Below are positions 11,795 through 22,900 of a stretch of 64,000 nt of DNA, in pieces. The translations under genes were made by a program, and so were the position numbers. Location of the stretch: positions 48,787 to 112,786 of the forward strand of contig MZNV01002743.1 of NCBI GenBank assembly GCA_002081555.1, written 5' to 3'. The notes beneath the pieces were generated by a model. It saw only the letters and a list, made by a program, of their open reading frames with translations, did no database searches and was not told the DNA's origin. How positions within the stretch are numbered: position 1 is the first letter of the stretch; every line of letters starts with the position of its first letter. The stretch is from Protostelium mycophagum. Its lineage: Eukaryota; Evosea; Variosea; Protosteliida; Protosteliaceae.

Positions 11795-12122
11795 AAGAAA
11801 AACAATGTATAAAGAGACTGAGATCGAAAGAACATGTGACTGTGTGTCCAAGTCGTGGCGGCTCATAGATCATGTCTCTTCCAACTGCTTGTTATGCTCG
11901 CCCAGAGACGGGCATTTTGTCTATTGTTTTGGGCGAACGAAGGACTTGGGTTTTGCACAAAAATTTGCAAACGCATTTCGGTCAAGAGTTCCAAGTTGCA
12001 TCGGCAGCGTCCACCCTCGATAGACCATCAAAAAAGAACATCTATAAGGTGGATTGGTCGTCTTGATCCTATTTGATCTATCCATTCGGGCGGACTTCAC
12101 ATCTCATATATCGGTCGCCGAG
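11795..12122. other. Spacer upstream of PP2C; doubtful 64-aa frame
   Basis: Several overlapping plus-strand frames are open here. The best is 11872-12066 (64 codons, starting MSLPTACYARPETGILSI). Because three frames are open at once and none matches a known family, I cannot say which, if any, is translated. It may be the 5' leader of the phosphatase gene. Confidence 0.3.
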
Positions 12123-14732
12123 ATGAGCGCGGAGAGCCGGTTTCCCTGTTCAGGGAGCGACAGCGCTCAAGGTGAGTCTTTATTTTATCTTTAACTGGCC
12201 ATATACATACATTTTAAGAATCTCCTCTGGAGATTCAGTATTATCCGAGGATCTCTTTAATATTTCATCTTTGACCTGATTTCTTCTTAACAGGGCGGCG
12301 GCCAACAATGGAAGACTCACACGTTGCTTTCGATGACGTTCGTACACAATTTCCTGACATAACACTACCAACCAACGAGCACGTCGCCTATTATGGCGTC
12401 TACGACGGACATGGAGGGGCCAAAGCGGCTGCCCTGCTGCAAGAGTCTCTTCATCTCACCATAATGAAAGATCCCGCCTTCGCAGCGGGAGATGTGGAGA
12501 CGGCCATTAAAAATGGTTTTGCCAGCACAGATAGTAGTATTTTAGAAATCTCAGTAAGAGACGGTTGGAGGGATGGTTCCACGGCCGTTATCGCCATCAT
12601 GATTGGAAAGACTCTGTATATAGCTAATGCAGGTGACTCAGAAGCAGTTCTGGGCCACAAAAGACTCTCAGGTATCACTTCAGTTCACTTTTTTCATTTC
12701 ATCGTGTTCCCATTTTCAAGAGATATGACATGATCACTATTTATTATCTATAAATTGAGTTCATCAGGGGAGGAGACACCTCCGGCAGAAGATCCAGAAG
12801 ATCTGCCAACTGCTTTCAATGCACAATTATTATCATTTAAGCACAAGCCTAATGAGAATGGCGAGAAGGAACGTATCAAAGAGGCTGGAGGTGAGTTTTA
12901 TTTGTTCATGAACCTTTATGTCGATCATCTAGAAACCATCACCGTTTTAGGCATCCTTTTATAACAAACAATATAGTCTTTCATGACTTTCAAATGTTCT
13001 CCTTTCATTTGACATTAAGAGATCAAATCATTCATAATGTGTTTTGAGACCTTGGGTCAGATCATTTTCGAAGGAGGTCCAAATACAACGACTAAACATA
13101 GTCAGGAAGGGTCATATTCGGCAGAGTGATGGGTGCATTAGCCGTCGCCAGGTCATTCGGTGATCGCGATTACAAGCATCCATACAACCAAGCAGAGGGA
13201 AACTTTGTGTCTGCGGAGCCTTTTATATTCAAAAGAGAAATTACAGAGGATGATCAGTTCCTCATCTGTTCTTGTGACGGTTTGTGGTGAGTCTTCAGAT
13301 TTTCATTATGGGTCTTTTTTTTTCTTGGAACGGTTTTCTCGTCCGGTTTTGGCGGGAAGATTTTGGCGGGAAAACTGAGTATTTACAGGGACCGAACCTC
13401 ATATCAGCAAGCAGTCAATTTTGTGGCTCGGTGTAGAGAAGATAATGTACAAGTGAGTCTATCCATCCTCGTTTCTTACCGTGAACCTCTCGTTAACTAC
13501 CGTAGGTGACAGAAACGGCCCAGCGGCTCGTGCACTATGCGATTGACAGGGGATCCTTAGACAATGTGACAGCGGTAGTGATATTCCTCGGAAAACACGT
13601 GTCGGCCCCACCTGTTGTAGATGGAGAGTCTAACACATCTACAACGACTGTGCGTAACACGGGAAGCATATCTCTGACAACATCAACTGATGTCGGACCC
13701 CCAGCCACAGGTTTGAAAGGTTGTCCGTCTCTTCTTATTCCTAGAATTTTCTTCTACTTTTCCCGGAAAATGAAGAGAAGTTTCTCCGAAAATTCACTGA
13801 AAAGTACAGTCCGACAAGTACAATCTGCGGATGTGAGCAGCAATTTGAATGTCCTATTATCACCAAGAGATGTAGATCGTCTAAAGAAATACAAACTACC
13901 CTCCGAAGAGCTCATTGTAGAAGGTGAAATTTCCACGAAATTTCACGTGAGATTCACAGAAAGATCTGAGAAAATTCAGCGCATCAGTGTCAATTGCAAG
14001 GAAAAGTACTGCGGCAGCAGGGGACTATGCTGGTCACAGCCTCCGCAATACTCTTTTGTTACTCTCAATTTGGAAAGAAAAAAATGGTGAGTGGGCTCGT
14101 TGTAGATGGAGCTGTAGATTCGGAAAAGTCATTGAAAATTTTCAGAAAACACTGAAGATAGATCAAATACAATCTATGCATTTTGTCAACTCCCTACCAG
14201 GTATTTGGATAAGGTCAAGGGGCAAGAAGGTATTTTCCCGCCATTTTCACCATCTACAATCACATCTACAATACTGAATTTTTCCAGTACGAATTTGTGT
14301 GGAAAGACTCTGAAGCAAATATGAATAATTTTCCACATTTATGCGAGATGAAGAATTCCATTGAACAATCTGCAAAATCACAGAATGTCCCCGCAGCGAG
14401 TGAGTCCATCTACAAACGTAATAAGGATGAAAATTCACTGAAAACTCCAGCTGAGCCAGAAAAAGAGGGGGGTGTAAGTGATGATGACACCGATGGAACA
14501 CCTGAGATCACTGAAGATAAGAAGGTATGTACATCTACAATGTCGACATTTTGGCGCCAAAATGAGATCCCATTTCCTCACGTCCGAAAACTCTACGTTT
14601 TGGCGGGAAAAATTTCGGCAAAAACACTGATGTAGATAGCCAAATTCGGAGGAAAACAAAAAGGAGGAGAATGCGGAGATCCAGCTAAGCGGCTCGAAAG
14701 TGGCCATAGGCAATTGGAGTCGATTTGATTAA
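12123..14732 (+). CDS. PP2C-type protein phosphatase with long C-terminal extension
   Basis: Mg/Mn-dependent Ser/Thr phosphatase. Exon 1 (12123-12171) joins 12294 to read QGRRPTMEDSHVAF, the classic PP2C start. Conserved motifs follow in order: YYGVYDGHGGAKAA (metal Asp, about 12385), DGSTAVIAIMIGKTLYIANA with GDSEAVL (about 12575-12650), VMGALAVARSFGDRDYKHP (about 13128), FLICSCDGLW (about 13260), and GSLDNVTAVVIF (about 13550). The stretch between the IKEAGG exon and VMGALAV (about 12890-13127) has an unclear splice. After the catalytic core come about 200 low-complexity, Ser/Glu-rich residues over several exons, including LLSPRDVDRLKKYKLPSEEL, DTDGTPEITED and a short tail ending IGNWSRFD before the stop at 14730. 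Catalytic residues look complete. Confidence 0.9.
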
Positions 14733-15026
14733 ACAAAAGAACAACTATTTATCTTTGTGCGTTACCTCATGGTGATTGTCTATGGGTGTTGCATGATGAG
14801 ACGGCAAGAGTCATTCGAATGAGGTGTTTCTTTATGAATACATACAATCGGCAAAAGATCAACCAGTATACCACTGAGGATGAGGAGCGTTTAGAGGCGG
14901 ATTCAAGCCTCCCGGATTCATCATTCCGTGTGTGTTCATTAAATTGAAAATCGAATCGTGATGGAACTGGTTGTAGAGTCCTTATGAACAAAAGCGTAAA
15001 GGCGAACTGAACAATCAACATCAAAC

Positions 15027-17079
15027 ATGAGCGTCATCAAGCAGAGAGTTGGACTTGTTGGTTTTGGAGAACTAGGTATACACAATGATCCATACCCTAT
15101 TCAGGATTGTGACGTGATGAAGGGCAATACCTGGCGAAAGCTCTTCTCACAGACGAAGTACTTCAGAGCCGCTTCGAGTTAGTCTTTGTGTGGAACAGAT
15201 CAAAGGAGAAGATTACTCAATGCACAAAGCCAGCCATTGCCAATCATCTCATCCTGGAGAAACTCGAGGATTTCGCTTCTTTCAAACCTGATCTTGTCGT
15301 TGAGGTGTGTTGGATGAAGATGGATGATTAAAATGGAGCTCAATTTATGAACAGGTTTGCCATCCCAAAGTAGTTCAAGAATGGGGATTGCACTTCCTTA
15401 AGCACTCTGATTTGATGGTGGGCAGCCCAACCGCTTTCGCAGACGCCGACTTTCATGAAAATGTGAAGCAGGCCGTGAAAGAGGGAGGAAGAAGGGTGTA
15501 CGTACCCAGCGGTGCTCTTTGGGGTGCCGAAGACATCCAAAAGATGGGACAGAGAGGTAACCATATCATTTTTTGTCCACCGATCGTAGGACAATATGTG
15601 AATGAATGGTAGTCTTGCAATTCAACACGATAGAACCCCATGATCAAAATGATGCAGCGCAGCTCACTACATTCCAGGAACCATCGGAAAATGCAGTGTG
15701 ACGATGAAGAAACACCCCTCATCTCTAAAATTAGAACCACCCCTCATGACAAAGCTCGAAGAGTACATCAAGGACGAGTCCAACCACAATGAGTTTGTCA
15801 TTTTTGATGGACCTGTCAGAGAACTTGCCCCCTTGGCGCCGAATAACGTCAACACGATGGCTTGTGCAGCGATAGGTACGGTTAGAAACGAGAAAGATCA
15901 CGGTAGTTGACGTGATCAACTTTGAAATTTTGTATGAAAAAGTATATTGAGAACGTGAATGTTTTATTCCATCAAAAATTATAAATTTTATTATGGAAGA
16001 AAAGGTGCGGTATCTACCGTAAAAAAACACGGTTTGGAACAGTGATCTTTATAGCAACAAATCTATCCATATCGAAACAAATTTTTTAAATATTTATATG
16101 AATTTAAATAAAACAATGTGAAATATATCTAAAGAAGATAGGAGCAAGCAATCTGGGATTTGACGTTGTAAGAGCTGTCCTTATCGCTGACAGGAAGTTA
16201 CAAGCTCACGTGATCGACATAGAAGTCGAAGGAAAATCGAATCCGGGTGAATGATTTTTCCGAGCGTCTACAATGGTGTAGATGAAGATTAAAAGGGTAC
16301 AGGAACACCTAAAGAGGACGTTTTCCACGTTAAGACGACTAGATATAACCCCGCCAAGCCCGGAGCTGTGACAGGTATATTTTTGATGGACCTGTCAGAG
16401 AACTTGCCCCCTTGGCGCCGAATAACGTCAACACGATGGCTTGTGCAGCGATAGGTACGGTTAGAAACGAGAAAGATCACGGTAGTTGACGTGATCAACT
16501 TTGAAATTTTGTATGAAAAAGTATATTGAGAACGTGAATGTTTTATTCCATCAAAAATTATAAATTTTATTATGGAAGAAAAGGTGCGGTATCTACCGTA
16601 AAAAAACACGGTTTGGAACAGTGATCTTTATAGCAACAAATCTATCCATATCGAAACAAATTTTTTAAATATTTATATGAATTTAAATAAAACAATGTGA
16701 AATATATCTAAAGAAGATAGGAGCAAGCAATCTGGGATTTGACGTTGTAAGAGCTGTCCTTATCGCTGACAGGAAGTTACAAGCTCACGTGATCGACATA
16801 GAAGTCGAAGGAAAATCGAATCCGGGTGAATGATTTTTCCGAGCGTCTACAATGGTGTAGATGAAGATTAAAAGGGTACAGGAACACCTAAAGAGGACGT
16901 TTTCCACGTTAAGACGACTAGATATAACCCCGCCAAGCCCGGAGCTGTGACAGGTATATCCCGCCAAAATCTGTTTTCAAATTTCAAATTTGACAAGTGC
17001 AGGTGCCGCGACATTCGTCTCCTTTTTGAGTAGTCTCTCTAACGCCCATTCCAAATCCACAGGAATCCATTTGGTATAA
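15027..17079 (+). CDS. Aspartate dehydrogenase (ASPDH-like), with duplicated exons
   Basis: NAD(P)-dependent L-aspartate dehydrogenase family, linked to NAD and aspartate metabolism. It opens with a Rossmann motif (RVGLVGFGELG), splicing at 15060 to QYLAKALL. Further matches to animal ASPDH are LELVFVWNR-like FELVFVWNRSKEK, PDLVVE-VCHPKVV, LMVGSPTAFAD, VPSGALWGAEDI, GPVRELAPLAPNNVNTMA, GASNLGFDVV, and a last exon at about 17003-17076 ending GIHLV. A perfect 579-bp tandem duplication (15801-16379 and 16380-16958) repeats two whole exons plus half of another. All introns around it are phase 1, so the repeated exons could be included or skipped without a frameshift. Skipping copy 2 gives a protein of normal family length. 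Confidence 0.87.
15801..16379 (+). repeat. 579-bp exact tandem duplication, copy 1
   Basis: First copy of a direct duplication. It starts inside an ASPDH exon (TTTTTGATGGACC), includes a 264-nt intron, two further exons and an intron, and ends just after a donor site (GACAGGTATAT). By eye I find no difference from copy 2. Confidence 0.95.
16380..16958 (+). repeat. 579-bp exact tandem duplication, copy 2
   Basis: Second copy, directly abutting the first. Its half-exon lacks its own upstream acceptor and so probably becomes intron, but its two complete exons keep both splice sites. Sequence after it returns to the final ASPDH exon. Confidence 0.95.
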
Positions 17080-17277
17080 CGAATGAATAATTCAATAAAA
17101 ATTCCTGCCAAGTGAACAAGTGTTCGTTGTTATAGAGTGTGTTGTTGCGATTTCTCAACCACGCAAAAAAGCCAGTACTTGAGACTCAAAAACCTTTTGT
17201 TCTTTGCAACTCGGTATGTTCTCTGAAATTTCCTGGAAAATTGAAAGAAGGTTCAATATTGCAGAGTTTGATCATTT

Positions 17278-17335
17278 TCCCCCACCACGTTAAAATTCTC
17301 GGTAATTAACGTGTTTATTACCGAGAAGTGGGGGA
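17278..17335. repeat. Composite inverted repeat (two competing hairpins)
   Basis: Outer arms TCCCCCAC (17278-17285) and GTGGGGGA (17328-17335) enclose TTCTCGGTAAT (17296-17306) and ATTACCGAGAA (17317-17327). A second pair, CACGTTAA (17286-17293) and TTAACGTG (17306-17313), overlaps them, so the two folds exclude each other. It lies between ASPDH and the thaumatin-like gene. Confidence 0.85.
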
Positions 17336-17455
17336 ATCTGGATCAATATGTATGTAGAATTCCGCGGCACTGCCAGTCATGGGAACGTTTAAATAAGTAA
17401 CCAACTTCTCTGCCAAGGAAAGATTTGCTGACCACTGGCATCCACCAATCAGCAA

Positions 17456-17953
17456 TGAGAACCTTCTTCCTATTTACCATTCTGTTCGCGGCAGTCTCTG
17501 CGTCCTCTTTGATGTTGATCAACAACTGCCCCTACACTGTCTCCATCTGTGGCGCCTACCTCACACATCAGTTCGACATGCCTCCACACTCTCGCAGGAG
17601 TGTCGGTGCTCGTCGAAACCCAGTCTACAACCAGTGTGGTTCAGTCCAAGCAGAATGTAAGAAATCAATATGACACGTGTTGGTGTCAAAGGGCTCATCG
17701 ACGAGATGTTTTGATGTTCGTATCTCTCACATTCGCAGTTCGATTTAATGGGTGGGGAAACCAAGATTGCTATGATCTCTCTGAGGTCGCCGTCAAGTTC
17801 AGAGGAGCACCCGTATCCATCAACGGGCAGAATGGAGGACCTTTTGTCAGATGCACTGGCTCTCCCTGTGGTGATGCTTACCAGTACGACAAGGATGACA
17901 GAAAGAACCACTGTGTCGGAACCGGTGGCAACTACCTCCTCACTTATTGCTAA
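17456..17953 (+). CDS. Secreted thaumatin-like protein
   Basis: Small secreted protein of about 140 residues. The start at 17456 gives a clear signal peptide (MRTFFLFTILFAAVSASS). The mature part opens LMLINNCPYTVSICG, the usual thaumatin/osmotin pattern, followed by a basic loop and VYNQCGSVQAE. One intron (about 17658-17739) joins to FRFNGWGNQDCYDLSEVAVK, which matches the central 'FYDVSLVDG' strand of the family, then PVSINGQNGGPFVRC and a Cys-rich end closing at TYC before TAA. It is shorter than plant thaumatins (about 200 residues) and resembles small fungal or protist forms. Such proteins can bind or attack beta-1,3-glucan. An in-frame upstream start would spoil the signal peptide. Confidence 0.72.
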
Positions 17954-18136
17954 GCACGAGATAAATACGGTCTATTCTTGTACAAATTGTCAACCATAGA
18001 TGCCCAATACCAAAATGGCCGATGTTCCCTTCATGAGGCCTTGACATCTGTTATACATGTCGGAAATGTTTCTCATTTGACACCAATATTTATTTCGGGC
18101 TTCGGGGCCCTTCAGGTTGGATTATTTCAGAAAGCC

Positions 18137-19638
18137 ATGCACCTCTTCATCCTGTTGTCTTTTGTGGCTGTCTGCCATGGAGCGGCGATAAACTCTATCA
18201 AATATACAGGAGTGGGAGGAAGCGGCTCTTACAACATGGTCACTCAGGCCGATCCTGGTGTATGGCCTTCTTGTAGTATTAGTGATCAAGAGAAATGCGG
18301 AACGACACCAGTCTCTGTCGCAGGTCCGATCTCTCCATTTGACGATGAAGTTTCGCTGGTGAGCCACATCCGATCGAAACGAACTGATCATATAGATCTT
18401 CAGAGGGCCCATGAACATTTATAAGATCGCAGTGTATCAACCGGTATCGGGATCCTGGTCTCAAGTTTGTATTTCAAGTGGAATCAACCGTCTGAGCGAT
18501 GTAGGTATCATACTGGGACTCGACGCTGGCAAAACCTTTGAACATGGTATTCATGAACAATAATGGGGGTGGTAAGAGCGGGACTTGGTCCATTTGCCAG
18601 GGTGCCTCTCAGAGCTATTCCAATGGCGCCTTCAACGGCACGGTTGCCACACCCAACCAAGAGAAATTTGGTACTTATCTGCCACCCACACAGGAGATCA
18701 ACATCATGACAGCGACATCTTGTGCTACTTCTCCTTGCTCTGGCTTTAACCGCGGAGTAAGTGAGATCTCTTAAACACCATTAAAAGTGGCAGACCTCAA
18801 ATCACGGATGGAGTGGATCCAAGATGTTTGTGGTGGAGTATGACATGCCCAACTTTAGCGGAAATCAGGCAAACAATGATCCAGCCATCTGGGTCTTGAA
18901 CGCTCAGGTGATTTTAATGTTTTGTCTTCTTGCAGCAGAGCTCTAGGCTGTGAGCTGATGTGTTTTTGTTCTTCTACAACTATAATAACAATGAAAGATT
19001 GGATTGATTTGTACAGGTCCTCCGTTCTGCCCAATTTGGCTGTAATTGTAGAGGGATGGGAGGCCAGGGTGGTTGTGGCGAACTTGATCGTGAGTCATTA
19101 ACTTTTCACGTGATGATTTTTTAGTTGGAAATTGACTTTTTTACAGTTGTAGAAGTGATCCCCAGTGCAAACTTAAGTCAAGCAATCACGGAGATTTACT
19201 CTTATAAAGGAGCCACTGGGTCTGGTGCAAATTGGTGGAACAGGCCCTACAACGCACCTGTCACTATGACAGCCACTTTTGACATGGCCTCAGACTCAAT
19301 CTCCATCAGACAGGTGCGCAGTTATATTGTGATGATTTCGTTAATCATCAACAGATGTCGAGCTTTTCTTGGGCGAATAGTTTAACTTCTGCTCAGGTAA
19401 CCTCCTTTGGTTTTTCAACACTGAAGTTCTTCAGATGTCAGCACCACAGATCTTTGATCAGACGGTCCCATTGGGCACACCCGCTTATCCCACATCCGGC
19501 AACACCATCATCCCCAGTCTTCCCAATCTGATCGTTCAAGTCCCAGTTGCCGGAGCCATAGTGACACCAAGTGGACACGCGAGCCACTTGCAGTTGTCGG
19601 CTATATCGATGTTGTTTGCCCTCTGCCTCTTCGCTTGA
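18137..19638 (+). CDS. TOS1-like wall-glucan protein (DUF2403/DUF2401), GPI-type end
   Basis: Relative of yeast TOS1/TOH1, wall proteins with a glycoside-hydrolase-like domain. Signal peptide MHLFILLSFVAVCHGA, then the DUF2403-type region (IKYTGVGGSGSYNMVT, GPISPFDDEVSL). Splicing out a 37-nt intron gives FRGPMNIYKIAVYQPVSGSW. The DUF2401 core follows over several exons: MVFMNNNGGGKSGTW, GASQSYSNG, SKMFVVEYDMPNFSGNQ, DPAIWVLNAQVLRSAQFG, GQGGCGELDVVEVIPSAN and SGANWWNRP. The tail is Pro/Thr-rich and ends in a hydrophobic helix (LQLSAISMLFALCLFA) right at the stop, as expected for GPI attachment. The family is known mainly from fungi. Here it follows a thaumatin-like gene, which fits an organism that handles fungal walls, though it could equally modify its own cyst or stalk wall. 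Confidence 0.82.
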
Positions 19639-19908
19639 GGATAAATGTACCATAAAAAACAATCTCATCAACGTTTATTTTTCAATTACAATGAACTATT
19701 TGGATCAGATGTTACCAATTACCCTCTTTTATTAATATATAGAGTCTTAATATTAATGAAATAAACAAGTTATTCAGTAACGAAAGTCCAATTCACAGCT
19801 GTTTCTCACCCATCGGGGATGTCAAACATGTTGGATTGCGGATGTCGGACATTCGCGTGTTGCTGTCAAGAAACACTTTCGAGCACATCCATCAGCCAGC
19901 ATTCTCTT

Positions 19909-22900
19909 ATGAGGATTCTGATTTCTGTCTTATTTCTCCTGTTTGCTCAGAGCTTGGGAGATGATGCTCTGTGCATACGTTGTGGACAACTCATTCCCCT
20001 CTTAGATAGAGATTTTCAATTTGCTGGTGGTGTGGTTCCCTACTTGCAAGTATCTCTGCCAGTTGGTGAGTATAAAGGCCCGAATCGAAGTTGATCATTT
20101 CCTCAGGCAATCATATCGGTCCTTCCTTATCCATCGGCTTCTCTGATCATTACACCACAATCGATTGTGGTGATATGGGCTGCACCAACCCCACGAACAA
20201 GGATGTTCCTTTAACTCCTCCTGTGGTACCTTATATCTCAGCTTCTGGTGGAAGGGATTATTGGTATCTTTCTGAGGCAGATTGGTTGTGGCATTATGGT
20301 CCTGTCAGTGATTCGATTTATCATTTTTTGACATTGATTTTTACTACGCACAGGCACCATGGGCTTTCCAATCAACAGCAGCCTCTCTTTCTGTTCAAGG
20401 GTCTGAAGACTTCAATGTAACCGTTCTCGCTGTTGCAGCTGCTGCTACAGGTGTACATAATTTAGAAAGTGCTGCTCTGTTGATTGCAAAAGTGGCTGAC
20501 CTTCGAGGTGATTACATCCAGGTGGAATTTGTTTTCTGCAAAAAGTTAAATCGATTTTAGGCCACAGTTGGGAGGCCACTGTTGTGACTTGGCCAACTTT
20601 AGAACATAGCGAGACCGATCTCATTTTAGAAGCAGCGTGAGTAACTGTTCATTTAGTCATCATTAATCGAAGGCAGCCCCATCGAAGGCAATCATGTTGC
20701 CGTTCAGTCTGTCTCGCTCAGTAGTGCGTAGATCATTCCAACAATAATTCATTTAACATGATATAGACGGAGTGTTGTGGGGAATCTTGTGGGGCCAGTC
20801 TCTATATTTCTACAACATGAACTTCAGCGCAGAAACAATGTAATCGTGTCGACATCTCCATTACAACACGGTCGTGATCACGATTCTGACATCACGTTAG
20901 AACACGTCATCAAGTAGAAGGATTCAAATTGGAGGATGTTCTTGATTTGGGCACTGATCCATTGTCTTTCTGTATCATTGGAGGCAATCCGACTTTTGCA
21001 ATCGCGATGAGACATCAGGGCCTCAAGATCATCAGGTATTTACTTCTCGTGATCAAGCAATAATCATGATGCTTTAGGTGCACTGATCCTCTATGTAAAC
21101 ATCAAGTCGTTTGGAAGGTTCGTTGTTCACCATTCTGATGTCGAGATTGTCGACACACTACATCGACACACTACATCGACACACTACATCGACACACATC
21201 GTCGACACACATTGTCTACACACATTGTCTACACACTGACGTCGTCAGGTTGATGAGCCAAATTTGATTTATGGAAGTATTACAAATGGAACAAATGGAT
21301 ATCCCACCATCTCCATCACCACCTCCAACGGAAAGTCAGTTTTGAATTTTGAATTTCCCGCCAAAATCTCATTTTGAAATTGAGAATTGTAGCGTTACCG
21401 TGATGAGATGTATGGATGTCAACTGTCAGAAATTTCGTGTAGATGTCATTACGCAGCTGACACAGCCCCTGTACAGTGTGAGACTGATGACGTCACCACT
21501 TGCTACCTATGTGCTCATCTCTGAGTCAGTGATACACCTGGTAATTTTAAATTTGGCGCCAAATTAACGTGAAGGGTCACTCTCTTGACATCCGAATTGA
21601 CAGTTAAATTCATGCAGGATACATCTGTGAATAGTAATACTAAAGTCTATTTCTATGCATTATGTGACCCCACCATGACCGACCTGTCCCCCTCTATAGG
21701 TATCTAATCACGGTAACAACCGTGTTCTTACCGTACTTCTGTTATGAAGTCTTCACTGTTTTTCTTTTGCGGTTTACGAAATCGGAGTCATTCTACAACG
21801 ATGTGATGACGTCATGACATCTTTAGTGAATGTACAGAATTCGAATCAAAACGTCAAAATCTCTGGTGGTCCTTTTTGCTCCAACAAAAATTATTACTGC
21901 ACCATGGGTACGTACATATTGAAATCTCGCAGAAAATTCTAGAATCATTTCTGATCGTTGTAGATGACAAGGTGGTCTCCCTAGCGACCAAAATTGATGA
22001 TTATACAATCCAATGCACAATCCCTCGAAGCAATGTGGGCGGGACACATTTGATATCTCTCAGCACAAACCAGGTAAGACATCTCAACGACATCAACTTC
22101 ATGGTCGTGTTTGAAATCTCGTTGAAATTTCGCAGAATGATCCAGATCCTGCTGGAGGAGGCCTTCCCGTCATATTTTCTGGTTGTGGGGCGAACGACGC
22201 CTGCAGCGGATTTGGAAGATGTATAAACCAGATCTGCGCGTGTGTTTCGGGCCGATCTGGTTCTGACTGTTCAAGTGAGGTCATGTCATGATGACGTCAT
22301 CAGTATCTAATGAGATACTAGTTGTAGATCCCACCGGTGTGACGTCATCAACCATAATTAATCCTACAAACACCCCGACAAACGTAAATCCCACCGGAAC
22401 CACAATTAATCCTACAAACGCCCCGACAAACGTAAATCCCACACAGACCCCCGTCACAGTTATAACGGAAAGTGTCACGGTAACGTCAGGCGAAGGCACA
22501 TCCACTTTCACCACACGGACCATCGTGACCTCCTCGCAAACTGCGACGGAAAGTGCCACAGTGACGTCAGGCGAGGGCACCGCCACTTTTACCACACAGA
22601 CCATCGTGCCTGTCATACCGTCTACAACGAGCCAGGACAACCATCACCAGGGACAACAAGACGACCCAGTCAACCCTCCCCTCTTCGGTGAGGAATCCCA
22701 TTGAAAATTCGTCGGAATTCCACTGAAAATTCGTAGCAAGACCAGATCCATCTAACATCATTGCTACGATTTTTCTGGCCATTTGGACCATAATTGTTGC
22801 AACCATCACGGCGTATTTTTACAACAGAAACGTTATTTACGTAAAGTAAGTCCCGTCTACAATTCGAATGTCAAAAGTGTCAATATGACGTCATTGACAC

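Noticed and set aside
11293-11835. 180-codon minus-strand frame
   Set aside because: It covers the small Gly-rich membrane gene on the other strand. The protein text is rich in Pro/Ser/Phe with no family features.
15731-16609. Two nearly identical minus-strand frames (100-106 codons)
   Set aside because: They are duplicates of each other only because of the 579-bp duplication and lie antisense to ASPDH exons and an intron.
21152-21236. Possible CRISPR-like or regulatory repeat
   Set aside because: Short degenerate units with no spacers, placed inside an intron: an ordinary microsatellite.
22281-22640. 119-codon minus-strand frame rich in Val/Gly
   Set aside because: Antisense of the Thr-rich stalk of the receptor-like gene; low-complexity coding often leaves both strands open.
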